DNA of 64,000 nt, from positions 34,033,681-34,097,680 of the forward strand of contig OX421965.1 of NCBI GenBank assembly GCA_949128115.1, in the 5' to 3' direction. This stretch comes from Anaspis maculata. Lineage: Eukaryota > Arthropoda > Insecta > Coleoptera > Scraptiidae. Under the pieces are notes generated by a model. That model had not been told where the DNA came from, did not search any database, and saw nothing but the letters and a program-made list of their open reading frames with translations. The number at the start of each line of letters is the position of its first letter. Positions within the stretch are counted from its first letter, which is position 1. Shown piece by piece: positions 32,729-44,900 of the stretch. The translations under genes and the position numbers were made by a program.

Positions 32729-34331
32729 TACTACATATTTGGAAACTGTTACTCACACGACACGATTTGATTAGTTGATTACTAAACATAATCTTTTTGT
32801 TCGTGAAAAAATCGATATGAGAACAGCAGCAATACCACACACAATACTCCTGATAATAATTGTATTTGTCGGTTAGGCAATGACTTTAATAGACATGTAC
32901 CTAATTCGATTTGCTTCCCAACAATGATAATTTATTAAAGCCAGCAACGGCGCGGCGTTCCGGTTCGATAAATGCCACAATAAAACACTACTACAACCGA
33001 GCTGCTACTTAGTAGTCGAATCGAACCTACCTACGTAGCCTTGTCAACCTAGAAAAGTGGTGATTCTGCACAAAATGAATGTGGGTATCCGGGATACGCG
33101 CTGAAGAGTGTGTGAGTGCGCAACGTTTCGCATTGTCGCCCATTCAATTTGTAAATAATTTGAAGAAAATCCAACCGAAAAGAAGGGAAACGAACTGAAC
33201 CTCATCCGCGTGATACGGTTGTTCAGGTATCCGTGGAATAATCTCGCGCGCGCGAAATAATGGAGTAAACATCTGAATAAACCTGCGAGTAATAAGTAGG
33301 TGATTTCGAGTCGCAAGGATTTTCCGTCTCTTTCTCCTTCGGAGGTAGGCATGGGGAATGGTGCAGGGTGTTGTAGTGGAGGAGCGGAGCATAGAACGGG
33401 GCGAAATATAGCACGCGGAGATATCTGTTGATAATCTGATGGCGTGAAGTGAAACGGCAAAGAAAGGGCAGCTGAAGCACGCGAGGAGGCTTCCCTTTCT
33501 GGTGTATAAGCATACCTGCACCGGGTGTCGCGGCGGACTTTCAAAATTGCTTACTGCCGCAGATAGCGCCGAGAGAGTTCAATTATAGATTGGCCAACAA
33601 CAAGAGGGGGTGTGGGATATGTCAGCGACCTCACTTCAGGGTTCAGAAATTGACCTTTCAAGCGTTGCATTCTTGCAGTAAACCGCACTTGGATGGGTAG
33701 TTTTTGCAGATTTATGCGCAACCTTGTGACGGTGATCGCAATTCGATTGACTATGTGGTCTGTGTCAGTTGAACTTTTGGATTTTAGCATTGAACGCCAA
33801 ACGAACGCTGGAATGCTGAGTACCTACTGTTCCGCAGATCATCTTGTCAAACATCGAGAGGCTGGGCTGTCAACTCTCCTTGCACAGGCTTCGGTTTCTC
33901 TTAGCTTTGATTGCTTGGGCGTCTCTCCACTTGACAAAAGGGAGAAAATAAATTGGCACGTGGTTTTACTGCAAAAATGGCTACAATAATGTTGGCATAA
34001 ATGTCACATTCAAGAGATCTAATTACTTACAAAGGCCTATCCATGCGAAGGATCTTACACAAAGCACGTGTTGAGAGAAAGGGTTGTGACGTGGAATTTA
34101 GAATTTACAGTAGGTACAAAGCGCTATTTTGTGAAGAGGAGCAATCAAGAGGAGGTAGTTGGCGGTGCGACCTCTACGACGTGGGCGACGCATACCGATT
34201 ACCTACCTGACTGGCCTTTTATTACTAATTTCCATCATTCAAATCAGTCATCTCCGACTAACTCCGATTTCAGGACAGAGACCATCTGCGATTTGTCGCT
34301 AGCCAGGGCAGCACTTTTCATTATTCACATC
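32729..34331. other. Intergenic, no gene seen
   Basis: Bases 33044-33544 are open in all three minus frames at once (up to 166 codons), the mark of a stop-poor, GC-richer stretch rather than a gene. No repeat was recognised. Confidence 0.4.
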
Positions 34332-35913
34332 TAAACTGCTCAATGAAAAATAGGTATATTAAAAATTTTCCTCCAAATTCAAGAGAGGATATCTCAAAAA
34401 CAAGGCGATCTCAAAACGGTCAACGCCATCTGATAGGACATATCTTTGGATACGAAGTGCCATACAGCGCCAGTGCATCATTTACATAGGGGACCATATA
34501 CAGAGTGGGAAAGGAAGGTGTGTCGAACAAGTTAATTTTCAAACGCCCGTTACTTTGTTCAAAAAAATGCAGATTTTTTCCAATGCTATTTTTGGAAAGC
34601 CCAAGCCCATCTTGAAACAGTTCAATATTTTTTTTGTAATCGTTTTTTTTTTTAAGAATTATGATTGTTTTGTGAAGTATGCATTTTTTGATGTTAATTC
34701 TTTAGTTGACCACATTAATGACTCAAATTTGGCAGAAGCGTATAATTTCAACACAGAACTATGAGAAAACTTGTAGTCACTGACCCCTATGGGGGGGGGG
34801 CTACTCCCGGTCAGTGATTGGTACCCCCTTAGGGTCGGGTCAAAATGGGACATGGTGCCTTTATACAGCGAACATGTATCAATAATTATGGTGGCTCTGC
34901 AGTAACCATGTGTCGCATCACATGTAGCAAAGCAACGATATAAGCCCCCTACACGTCATTTTTTAGAGGCTAGTTCACTCAAAGAGTGAGAAATTGCTAA
35001 CTCGAGGACGAACAACACAGAGCCCAAAAAAATTTTTACATTGCATTGGAGCAGCGAAAATCTCAGCCAAGTAACGACGCTTTTTGCAACACCCCTAATT
35101 AAGGGCGAGGGAAGAATTTCAACATTTTCAGACACAATATTGGAAAAGCAAACAAAAAGTTTATATAGAGAAAAATTAAACACAATAAATTATCACTCAA
35201 TATCGCGTGGGCCCTTCATGTTGGCGAACAACTTCCTGGCATCGCCGTGGCATACTTGAGATTAGGTTATTGTCAATGTCCTCTTGGGGTATTTTTGCCC
35301 ATAACACAGGTAGGACTTTGCGAAGTTCAGCCACTGTTTCTGGTCTGGGAAAACGTTCGAATAAATGTTTGCTGTAGAAACCCACCATGTCCCATTTCGA
35401 CCCGACCCTAAGGGGGTACCAGTCACTGACCGGGAGTAGTCCCCCTAAGGGTCAGTGACTACAACTTTTCCCATGGGACGGTTTCTGTGATAAAATTATA
35501 CGCTTCAGCCAAATGTGAGTCAATAATGCGGTCAACTACAGAACACAGAACTGACATAAAAAACGCATATTTCACAGAAAAAATTATATATCTTTCAAAA
35601 AACCGATCTCAAAAAAAAATTGTAAACCGTTTCGAGATATTGATATGGGCTTCTCAAAAATAGCATTGGAAAATATCTGCAATTTTTTTCAACAAAGTAA
35701 CGGGCGTTTAAAATAACCTGTTCGACACACCTTCCTTCCTCACCCTGTATATAGTCCCCTATGTGAATGATGTCCCGACCCTGTAAGGCACTTAAGCCAA
35801 AAATATGTCAGATGGCACTGACCGTTTTGAGATCGCCCCTCTGTTTTTCGAGATGTTTTCTCTTGAATTAGAAGGAAAATTCCTAATATCTTCATTTTTC
35901 ATTGAGCAGTTTA
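34332..35913. mobile_element. Foldback family B, copy 1, with Tc1 transposase fragment
   Basis: Ends TAAACTGCTCAATGAAAAAT and its complement. Arms 34332-34855 and 35386-35913 are about 525 bp, imperfect reverse complements, sharing AAGTAACGGGCG, GGTCAGTGACTACAA and AGGGTCGGGTC. The 530-bp interior holds a Tc1-like transposase remnant on the minus strand. The terminus TAAACTGCTCA is shared with the element at 44002. A target duplication is not certain (CAT is present on both sides with one extra base on the left). Confidence 0.78.
35197..35388 (-). pseudogene. Tc1/mariner transposase, C-terminal fragment (63 aa)
   Basis: The translation ends with LISSMPRRCQEVVRQHEGPTRY-type sequence, matching the conserved tail of Tc1-family transposases (SMPRRC, then a G-x-T-x-Y end). 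The preceding ETVAELRKVLPVLWAKIPQED matches the block before it. The catalytic DDE region is missing; the frame starts where the inverted arm begins. The fragment shows that the interior of this foldback came from, or captured, a Tc1-like element. Confidence 0.75.
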
Positions 35914-36535
35914 CATGATGGATGCTAGGACACAATGTGTATCCACGAACTGTTGGTAGCCAGGATAGCACCTTCGGTCACACTAGCCCAGTACATCAAC
36001 CTCGTTCACGCTGTACATGCACAACTGAACGGATGCCAACTCTACAGGTGACCCACTTTGAACCGATCAAATTTAAGAACAAGATTCTCCTACGTTAGAA
36101 AATTCATGTCCTTTTTAGTTTCTCCCTTATCTGGATGAGCACTTCAGGAGGGGTTATTATTAGCCGTCAGTTCCACAGAAAAGATGATCAGCGATCAAGG
36201 CTAATTGCAGATTAACTGAACTTTTTTCTGCTAAATGCTAGGCGATTACCAACAAAAACTGCCTGAAATCTGTTCTAGACCCATCATCTTTTCATTATTG
36301 GGGGATAAACCAGCATTTCCATTGATCAGTCGGCTACAAATTGACAAACAAAAATCGCGAATCAACTAATCTCGTATTACCTGTTTTGTGGAACCCACGG
36401 TTGATCTAGTAAAAATTCAACGTCTTTTATTTGTCTTTACATGGTCATGTCCCAGGACACGATCATTCTTTAGCTCCATAACACATTTTCTCACTAACTT
36501 TCTCAGTTGTCTCTTCTTCTAGATTCAATCGAGTA
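35914..36535. other. Intergenic, no gene seen
   Basis: No ORF or repeat of note. Confidence 0.4.
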
Positions 36536-36835
36536 TTAGCGTGAATCTATTTGGTCGACAGCTGTCACGTCCCTGATATTGTCAGTCACCTGTTCACCAG
36601 TCGTTGCAAAAAATTCGTTCAAGTTATTAGCAATTTCTTGACCCTCACTTGTCAGCCCACCAACCACATCCAGCTCTTGAATACACTGTTCGTTGTCTGT
36701 ACATTCTACCAAAGTTGTTAATTTATCAATAATCACAACTTAATAACCAATAACTAATCCTCTTGATCTTGCTCTCATATATCGTGACTTCAACCATCTT
36801 CTTCTCCTGTTCACCAGCCTCTCAATCTTTCAAAC
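36536..36835 (-). pseudogene. Non-LTR retrotransposon ORF2 linker remnant
   Basis: On the minus strand, about 36830 down to 36760 reads a basic run (ERLVNRRRRWLKSRYMRA) in one frame, then 36736-36536 reads TSEGQEIANNLNEFFATTGEQVTDNI in another. The order basic linker then IANxxNEFFxxxG is that found between endonuclease and reverse transcriptase in LINE ORF2. The frame is broken at least once, and no RT catalytic motif follows, so it is a short dead fragment. Assignment rests on motif memory and is moderate. Confidence 0.45.
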
Positions 36836-36989
36836 TCTTTCAGTTCCACGGCATCCGTCGGGTTTTTTTCTTTTCTCTTCCTTTCTGAGCTTTGTCTCGC
36901 AACTCCATCAAGTCCAGCAATTCCACCGTCATTCAATGTTTTTTTCGTCTCATCTTCAGTTTTATGATAACTGTAGCTTTTTTTTTTGA

Positions 36990-37253
36990 CTAGCTAATTA
37001 TCCGTATGAGGGTCTCAAAGCTTTGTATAGTTATATCAGTTACTTTCGTTTCAACAATTTCTCCTAACTTCTCGTAGTCTGTATCCGGGTCTTCTACGGC
37101 CAATCTCTTCTTAAGTGCAACATTCGAAAGCTTTTGATCAGATAGATATAGAGTATCAATGTCGACGTTTCCATTGGTCAAAACATGGTCTTTTAGGTAA
37201 TCCAAGATTCGAATAGGTGTGGTTTCTTTCTGAACCCTTTCAACATAATCCAT
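36990..37253 (-). pseudogene. Unrecognised 87-aa ORF, possibly LINE ORF1-derived
   Basis: The translation looks protein-like (YVERVQKETTPIRILDYLKD, then DIDTLYLSDQKLSNVALKKR) and recalls the RRM-like segment of some insect LINE ORF1 proteins. It lies upstream, on the same strand, of the ORF2-linker remnant at 36536-36835, which is the expected order if the endonuclease region was deleted. No firm family match can be claimed. Upstream frames are closed. Confidence 0.3.
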
Positions 37254-39797
37254 GCTTTCCGGGCCACTGCACCGAAGGAATTTTCCGTATTTGCATCACT
37301 AGATTCTCCATTACCACTTATTATTGAAGTTTTGTTTGGGTTTTGTTTTTGAATGTGAGTATTACGGACGTCAGTATTGTATCGTCACTTCCACGGTTTA
37401 CTGTTTTTGAGCTCGGCTTCGACTTTGATTACAACATTTTTATGGATTATCTTAGTTTCGACAGAGGTTTTTGGATTCACAGGCACCTTTGACCTATTTA
37501 GTTTATGAACTCTCGGTATCTTATCGCTTCGTTTTTTTTTTCAAACTTATGACAGTGTATCAAAATTTTTGGCCGCAGTACATATTAGTATAGTTTTGTA
37601 GGACTGTAAGAAGGATGTTAACAATGACCAAAATTTCAACTTTATTGAAAAAAAAACCAACTGGGTTTAACATTCACGCCGCCTGCAGAGAGAGCAACGA
37701 TAAGCTACTGTAACCTACTTGCGTAATGTTGAAAGAACAAAATTGTAGAAAACAGTGTCATTCTACGTGGAAACTGCAGAAGAGGTGTTGGAATAGACAC
37801 TTACTAGACTGTTTGCAAGTCAACAGTGTTAATGTCAACTTAACACGATTTAGACGTCGGAAGGTGACGAAAAGGCCCCTCTGCTCTCGCATGGGTGCGC
37901 CTAACTCAATCTACTGCGACAAAATTGCTTTGGCATAAAGATCTTCGGTTTATATGCAGTGCATGCAAGCGGCGTATACCATCTAAATTCTGTCTGTGTA
38001 ATGGCGTATCCCATGTACGGAAATGAAATATGTAAATGAAATTAACAACAGCAGCAGCAGCAGCAGCACCAACAGCAGCAAAGATAGGATCGCGCAAGAA
38101 ACTTCAAAGCTGCATTACTTTGGATTTCTGGATTTCTCCCTTGACACTGAGTTATTAATGGCTTAACTGGGATATCGCTTCTACTGGCACTCTGTTAACC
38201 CTTTTAATTCCCTGCAGATACTTTTCGTCTCTTGTACCGAGACAAAATCAGCTGCGTGAAGATAAGAATAGAAATGCGGCGCTTTTCGATCCGCCCTGTA
38301 CCGGGGGTGTCGTTATATGCCGAAATTCTGGTGCAGAGATAAGAGAGGGCGCTCGCGAGAAATTATTATTTAACCGCGTACCCTGTCACATCAAGCCCCA
38401 ATAAAAGTTCCGCGCGTTATGCTGATGAGTTCTGCAGCTTATTTGTGTGGAGATTATTCCCGCGTGTCGGAGTCGCTGCTCTGGGATACAGAGAGAGAGG
38501 TTGTTGTGGGGGGCATACAGACGATCGGATATTCGCTACCTTCTCGCGACTGCTTTAACGAGACAGAAATTGAGGATTCCTAATAAACTGGCGTCAATAA
38601 GAAGAAATCTTACGTTGTGATTTACATCTTGATGAAAAAAGTTCTCATAGTAAGAGGCGATTTGCATCAACTTGACGCCATATTGCCGCAAGACGGAGTG
38701 TTCGAAGTTACTATTCAATGTGATGTTTTCTGCAGTCGTTTTTTTTGTCACCGTAAAACTTTCTAACTTACATAGATGCTTTTGGATTTGTTTCTATCAA
38801 TAAAATAAATGGACAAAAGTTTATGAGGAGGAGTTCAATATCTATTTGTGTGAATATTAAGAGAATTAAAACAATGATAATAGGACAGTTGCATGGTGTT
38901 GGTCAAGCTTGTCGCCACTTGATGGTTGCCAGTCGCGATTTGGTGTCCGTCGCCAGAATTATCGATTCGCTTCGTTTGTTTGTGTGGTGTTTCGATGTTG
39001 TTGAGTGATGGCAAAATCAAAAGCTCTTATAAAACGTGTTGCTTGTTAAATAATCTTTTAAACAATAAGAGTGCGCGATATACACTTTGTGTTGACATTC
39101 TTATCAGATACCTGTCATTTTGGTATTAGCTGGTATACAGATTCCTATCGTAATACAGGAAACTACAGTTTGATATGTAAATTGGCTACGGTTTAATCTC
39201 AGCGGAAAGTGAAACGTCCAGTGGAATAGAAAATAACCTATGAACAGTCTGAGAGCTTTGTTGAGTTAAGTGCGGCATTCAACAAATATGTGGATATTTT
39301 TCAGCGTCATTAGACGATTTGACGTTTTGCAATACCAATAGGGTATACTGGACTATTTTGTTATTGTTCATTTTGGATTCCTTGCAATTTTTAACTAAGG
39401 AAAAACCCAATCGCCCGTGTTCATTGCCGTTCTTTCATTATTGAAAAAAAAAATTGAAAATATCTCTAATTTAAATGCGCGGTAAATGTGACGTCATAGT
39501 CTCGACTCGGGACTGCGATCCCATCAGGAGCCAATAGCGGTACAGAATCCTCCCAAATGCGACGCGAACCGCGGTGCAACGTCGTCATGTTCACAATTGA
39601 GCCAGGAGTATTTGAACTGATTGTTTTTAACCGCACAATAAATTGTTGCAACTTCTTCCCAACATTAATTTGTATGACACACGATACCATTGCATCTCAA
39701 CGCAAGGACTCATTGAATACACTTCATCTTTTGAAGATAAAGTCAATATCTTGCGCTAACGGCAACCCTGTGTTCCATGACGGTGACAGTAATGACA
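37254..39797. other. Intergenic, no gene; short CAG/GCA microsatellite
   Basis: Bases 38047-38082 are a GCAGCAGCAGCAGCA run with interruptions. The rest has only short ORFs. Bases 38460-38520 have GA/TG-rich simple sequence. Confidence 0.45.
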
Positions 39798-39804
39798 GTA
39801 TTAG

Positions 39805-40100
39805 CATTGTATAACTACTCCTAGTAGGCCAGCCGCCGTTCAAATGGTGCAATTTTCGGAAAGCACGGGCAGGTGGCGTGTTCAGCATTTGTCGTTTGGT
39901 CGCTCAAATTAGTTATCAATCACGCTGTCTTCAAATTTCAACGTGGCGCCCAACTTACTGATAGATGTTGATGGTTTGGCACAGAAATTTTAATTTTTCT
40001 CATATGCGCTGATAATTTCTTGCTAACTAATTGCTCTAGGCGACATCTAGCGACAAAATCCCAAATTCGAGGCTGACCTACTAGTAATAGTTATACAATG
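39805..40100. mobile_element. MITE with about 30-bp TIRs and 7-bp TSD
   Basis: 296 bp with ends CATTGTATAACTA and TAGTTATACAATG; the repeats continue imperfectly to CTAGTAGGCCAGCC and GGCTGACCTACTAG. The flanking GTATTAG is exactly duplicated (39798-39804 and 40101-40107). A 7-bp duplication is unusual; an original 8-bp one with one changed base (hAT or P type) is possible. Confidence 0.75.
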
Positions 40101-40107
40101 GTATTAG

Positions 40108-41150
40108 TATGTATTATAATATTTAATAACATAACCTACATGAATTGACTTGATTGTTGACATCTACTGCTACTTTTTGCACGTTTGCGAGTGTTTTGTT
40201 CGCCAGTTGTTTTTTTTTGCTAAAAATGGATTAAGGTTATGGACACGACACTTGTGGAACAATGAAAAGCGTACCCCACCCCACCCCGCCAGCGCTGTCA
40301 CTTGTTGATCGCCGATCGTTCCGATTGGTCGGTCTCGAGTCGGCATGTTACGTCACAGCCACACACCTGATTTGAGAATGATTCAAACAGCTCCTACTTT
40401 GAAGCTTATTTCCAAAAAATCCCAAGCATTTAGATACAAATTTTCTTCTAGTAATCATCTATAAAAATTCATTAATCATCACATTTATTCTGTTTTTTTT
40501 TTACAAAAATAATATATTTATTGAAGAAATTCAACATTATACCTCCAATTGTGGTCTGTATAGCAAGGAATAATCAACAATAATAATATTAAAGACTTGA
40601 AAAGTATAAGTAACGAAAGTGAATATTTAAATACTTGGGGTATAGTAGGGTGTAAACCTTAAAAGTTTTATCTTGTTTAGTTGGTGTATGAATGGTTCTT
40701 AAAATTGAAACGGAATATCTCAAGGTTTCTAAAACAATTCGTCTGATTACATTTTTTTGAATAGAGAACTTCTTTAGAAAGTCAATGAAAAATTTCGAGA
40801 TGGTTCCGCGAGCTCCTATGAAAAGTCCAATAATTTCGATGTGACTGATTTCGTATTTGTTTTTAAAAAACGTTTTTGTCGGTTCGTAATTTTTTTTTTT
40901 CAATGTCGACGTTCGTTGGTTGGTCTCTGTTAATTCCAAAACGTATTGTCGGGTCAATAATGTAGCCAATGTCATTTTGTCAATAGTCCAGTACCCTATT
41001 GATGCGGCAGGTCCATAACTAAGTGGCAAATTATCAATTTATTAATTTATTTATCTATCAAATTTTCATATGCAAAAAAAGATACAGAAAACATCCAACA
41101 GTCGGAGAATCAATTATTACAGGATGAAAAGTAGAAAAGGTAAGTGTTAT
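40108..41150. other. Intergenic, no gene seen
   Basis: AT-rich. The minus ORF at 40589-41029 (146 codons) has no recognisable domain and typical AT-rich random composition; it is listed as uncertain rather than as a gene. Confidence 0.35.
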
Positions 41151-41725
41151 AAAAGGTGTTTTTTTTCAGAGGTATAGAACTTCAATCAGCGATAGCGTTG
41201 GTGCTTGAGAAGATTTTGCCGTCATTTTTTCATCTAAATATTCATTAAGGCTTGCCATTTGATCATGCACATGCACAATCGCACAACTCCAGACAGTTTT
41301 TCGAAAATGATCAAAACCTGGTTTTTTATACGGAATTCTCGTGCTTTTTGTGGATTTTTTTGTCCAATATCCAATTACCGGCCGATATAAGATTTTGTAT
41401 TTCAACCTCCTTAGACTTCTTTCATTTGGGGCTTGTGAAGTCTCTGGCTTTCCTGAATGAGTCCTGAACTGTCCAGGGACTTGGGGACAATATCTTTGGC
41501 CGTATTAGTTAGATAGAGCCTGATCCTTGCCAAGAAGCTACCCAAAATTGAACCAATCTAAATTGGAATTTAAAATAATAATTTCGAGCTGCCGTGCGAC
41601 TGTGCGTGAGTATGGGCAAATGGTAGCCTTTATGAGTATTTATATAAAAAAATGACGGCAAAATCTTCCCAAGCACCAACGCTATCGCTGATTGAATTTC
41701 TATCCCTCTTAAAAAAACACCCTTT
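41151..41725. mobile_element. Foldback MITE with about 140-bp arms
   Basis: Left arm 41151-41290 and right arm 41587-41725 are reverse complements, sharing CAATCAGCGATAGCGTTGGTGCTT, AAGATTTTGCCGTCATTTTTT and TGCACAATCGCACAAC. The outer ends are AAAAGGTGTTTTTTT-like. No clear TSD. No coding content. Confidence 0.7.
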
Positions 41726-41740
41726 ACATACAAGATTATA

Positions 41741-42323
41741 CAGGATGTTTCAGGGATGATAGCAAAAAATTCAACTGTGGGTAGATCTTGTCAAAATATG
41801 ATGATGAAAACCTATATACCATTTTGCAAAGTTCGGCCTAATGACGAAGATACAGCCTTCCAAAGTTCACTTCTTCCGGATTTCAAAAATTTCTAAGTCA
41901 GGAACGTTTCGAAAAATTCAGCTCCAATTCAGCATAAGCTGGTCTGTCATAATTGTCTATCAACCTGCCAAATTTAGAAAGAATCCAATCAGTGGCGTAG
42001 AAGTTATGAGGGGTCACCTTAAGTCAACTTTTCTTCGGATATGCTTCTAAATTATTGACCCTCATAACTCCTACACCAGTGGTTGGATTTTTTCCAAATT
42101 TCGCAGGTGGATAGATAATTATGACAAACCAGCTTTTGCTGAGTTGGAGCTAAATTTGTCGGAAAGTTTCTGAGCTATAAATTTTTGAAATCCGAAAAAA
42201 GTCAACTTTGGAGGGCTGTATCTTCGTCATTAGGCCGAACTTTGCAAAATGATATCCAGGTTTTCGTTATATTTTGACGAGATCTACAGTTAAATTTTTT
42301 GCTATCATTCCTGAAACACCCTG
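41741..42323. mobile_element. Palindromic MITE, TA-flanked, about 270-bp arms
   Basis: Ends CAGGATGTTTCAGGGATGAT and ATCATTCCTGAAACACCCTG, flanked by TA at 41739-41740 and 42324-42325. Arms match through to the centre (AGAAGTTATGAGG against CCTCATAACTCC) leaving a loop of only about 40 bp. No ORF. TA flanks and CAGG(G)TG ends fit Tc1/mariner-type MITEs. Confidence 0.8.
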
Positions 42324-42325
42324 TA

Positions 42326-44001
42326 TACATAAATATCAAATTTTGCCGTAAGCGCCCCTACATGCAATCGTCATTATAGCCGCTGGGCAATAGACCAGTC
42401 CGAGGGCCCCTTAGGGCCCGAGGGGCGTGAGTTTCCCGAGGTTATTGTCATCTGATATATCCCGTAATTCATAGAGTTTTATCCCATACCGAACAGACTT
42501 TTTCCTGCTGAGAAAGGTTAGAGTTTTTTAAATTATTTTTGTCAATTCTGACAGTCACCATGAGCTAAAGGAAATTATGGATTCATAATAATAACCCTTG
42601 AGAGAATTATAAATTCCATAACTCCCGAGGGACTTAGACCTCCGTGATGTATACCGTAACCAAGACATTATTTAGTTACAATTAACCTGTAGGGAATGAA
42701 TTGTATATTATTCCACAAGCGGGTAATGATTGCTTTTTACTCATGAGGATGGCGAGTGTCATAAAGCATCCGAATCAGTAATTGCCATTACCCCTGAGTA
42801 GAATACTATGCTTTATCCAGTCTTATCGAAAAATGCAGGCATGTATGCGCGTGATAATGCGTGCATTATTAAATAGGATTGGATAAAAAATATTATGATT
42901 GTGACGGTACCCCTGCCTAAAGCCAGCCAAGAAATACCATCACTCCCGGTAGCTACTTCGCGTCGGAGAGCGGGCGTGGGTTTGATGTTTTCCTGAGGGG
43001 AGACTTACTTCAATTTATTGAGGGCGCCAACCAGGCCGTAAGATCCCCTGAAGTTGAATTTATCGCACCAACCTGGTTAGGTGCGTAAACGGCTTACCCC
43101 GTTCTCCCCTAATTGTCGAAACTTGGTTCGCGTCTTGTGACATGTCCGTCACAACTGACAGTTCGAATGTGTGTTTGGAGGTTAGGTCCGATGTCAACAA
43201 ACAATTACCATTTACATTTTACTTAAAAAAGCCACAGTGAGGCTGTAGTTTAATAGAAATTAATAAATAAATGAAAATACAAAATTCCGAAAAGGTAAGT
43301 AACAAATCTGTGTACGGTTTAGAAACTAAATATCAAAGCAACAGGTTATTATGAAACAGAAACTTCGTTTTTTAGTGATGAACGAACAATGGCAGTCTTC
43401 GGGACTCCAAGCCTCATCCAGCGGGACCGTTGCCGGTCAGGAAGTACCCTCGCAGTGCCCCAGCTACCCCAAGAATCCCTAAGTCACGCCAACGTACCAT
43501 AATGATACCGTGGAAACTACCAATAACCTACCAACGAGAGCGCTCTGGTTTGGGGTATTTTCTTGGTCTCGTAGACCGTAATGAAAACAAGGACGCGACT
43601 GTCAGGACCGGAATAACTTACACACTCACAGGGGGCACCTACCCAACCTTCAACTCAATCCTCCGGAACGGAACGGCTTCTTTGTCTCGGACTCCTCGGG
43701 TGACCGGTGACGTGAGGTGTGGCCCACCGAGACGTCACTTGCGACCTCACGCCAAGCTGGTTCTTCAACGAAAACTCTACGGCAGCAAACAGGCACTTGA
43801 TGCCAGGAAAAATGACGACAGCTGGTATAGCACAGGACATCCCCCGATAGCCTGGGGTGGCACTACAGCGGCGCTGGATTCTCCACGACCGACGGTCTGA
43901 ATCGCAGCCCGGATTCCAAAACTGAATCGTGCGCTGAATCCGAATCTCCAACTGAATCCTACAATTTTTGTAACGCGTGTAAGTATCGGCTCAGAACCAC
44001 C
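42326..44001. other. Unassigned GC-richer segment with an open frame 43382-43900
   Basis: Bases 42900-43930 are richer in GC than their surroundings. A plus frame is open from 43382 to 43900 (no ATG; 173 codons). An overlapping frame has a short ATG-initiated peptide at 43389. The translation has proline/arginine-rich stretches (PVRKYPRSAPATPRIPKS) but no recognised domain. Composition and position just upstream of nested foldbacks would fit the 5' part of a retroelement or a decayed exon; neither is supported further. Confidence 0.3.
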
Positions 44002-44506
44002 TAAACTGCTCACAAATTGAAGTGGATATTTTTAAAAAGAGATTTTTTTGAAATCGCTAGAAAATTCTTGAAAATCCCTCGATTTTGAAACCGCTTGCAC
44101 TGTTTTGAAGAAAAATGTCAATATTTTCAAGAACTACTGAAGTCCTCCACAAAAATCACATGGATATGTCTGATACAGGGTGATGAAAAAAGTCGTTCAG
44201 TTTTGTTCTTTTTTACTCCCGTGCAGGAGATTGTTCATCCACCCTGTACACCTATATTTACTTGGATCTTATAGTCTGTAGCTTATGTAACTTGTCAGTT
44301 TTTAGTTTTTTGCTTTCCGTTGCGTACTTACCGAAATATAGCCTTTTTACTTTCCAAAGTCGTTTTATCGATGAATCTGCTAAATCCGGGCGCTACTGGA
44401 TTTTTTTTTGTACTAAGCAATGCCACTTAGTAGGTACTTTTAGAACGATTTTTCGCGCAGATTTCAAAATGAACGGAGGTATGGCGTCTCAACCATCTCA
44501 TGTATA

Positions 44507-44900
44507 TAGGGTGTCGCAAAAAAAATCATTTATGAGATTTATTTTATTTCGAAATAATCAGTAGCAAAATGCCGTTGCAAAGATCAATTCCAGGTAAGTT
44601 CGATATCGTGGCAAATATCTTGTGGAATGGTACAAGGCAAAGAGAAATTGCCGATCTGGTGAACGTATCACAAAGTGTCATCGGTGGGGACGGTGGGCAA
44701 AGAGACGACTCCAGGCCACTGGCAGTGCCAGAATCACACATGGAGAAGGTCGCTCGAGAATAATTTCAGCAATGGAAGATCTCTTTTTGTTAGACATATC
44801 TCTTTTTGTTAGACATAAAATTGTCAAATTGAATAGTGAAATTTTTTACAACCTGTAATAAGGTGTCAGAAACAAATTTCTTCGTTCATGCGACACCCTG
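44507..44900 (+). mobile_element. Nested Tc1/mariner-type MITE
   Basis: Ends (T/C)AGGGTGTCGCA and TGCGACACCCTG, flanked by TA (44505-44506, 44901-44902). It is 394 bp long, lies in the loop of a foldback, and carries the 5' part of a transposase gene. Confidence 0.75.
44569..44763 (+). pseudogene. Tc1-like transposase, N-terminal HTH fragment (64 aa)
   Basis: An ATG-initiated frame with QREIADLVNVSQSVIGG, the second-helix/third-helix pattern of the paired-like DNA-binding domain in Tc1 transposases. The match then continues in another frame (44680-44760) through the region that should read as the GRPR-type hook. The rest of the protein is absent because of an internal deletion. It is the kind of remnant a MITE keeps from its autonomous parent. 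Confidence 0.6.

Noticed and set aside
33044..33544. Minus ORFs of 166, 125 and 96 codons
   Set aside because: Three frames are open over the same bases, a sign of low stop density; no recognisable protein.
38047..38082. CAG run as a polyglutamine coding repeat
   Set aside because: No ORF of meaningful length contains it in a Gln frame; treated as a microsatellite.
38415..38450. CTGATGAG resembling a hammerhead ribozyme core
   Set aside because: No GAAA core segment or flanking stems at the required distance.
40589..41029. Minus ORF of 146 codons
   Set aside because: Lys/Ile/Tyr-rich random composition expected of AT-rich DNA, without start context, domain or splice evidence. Kept only as a note.
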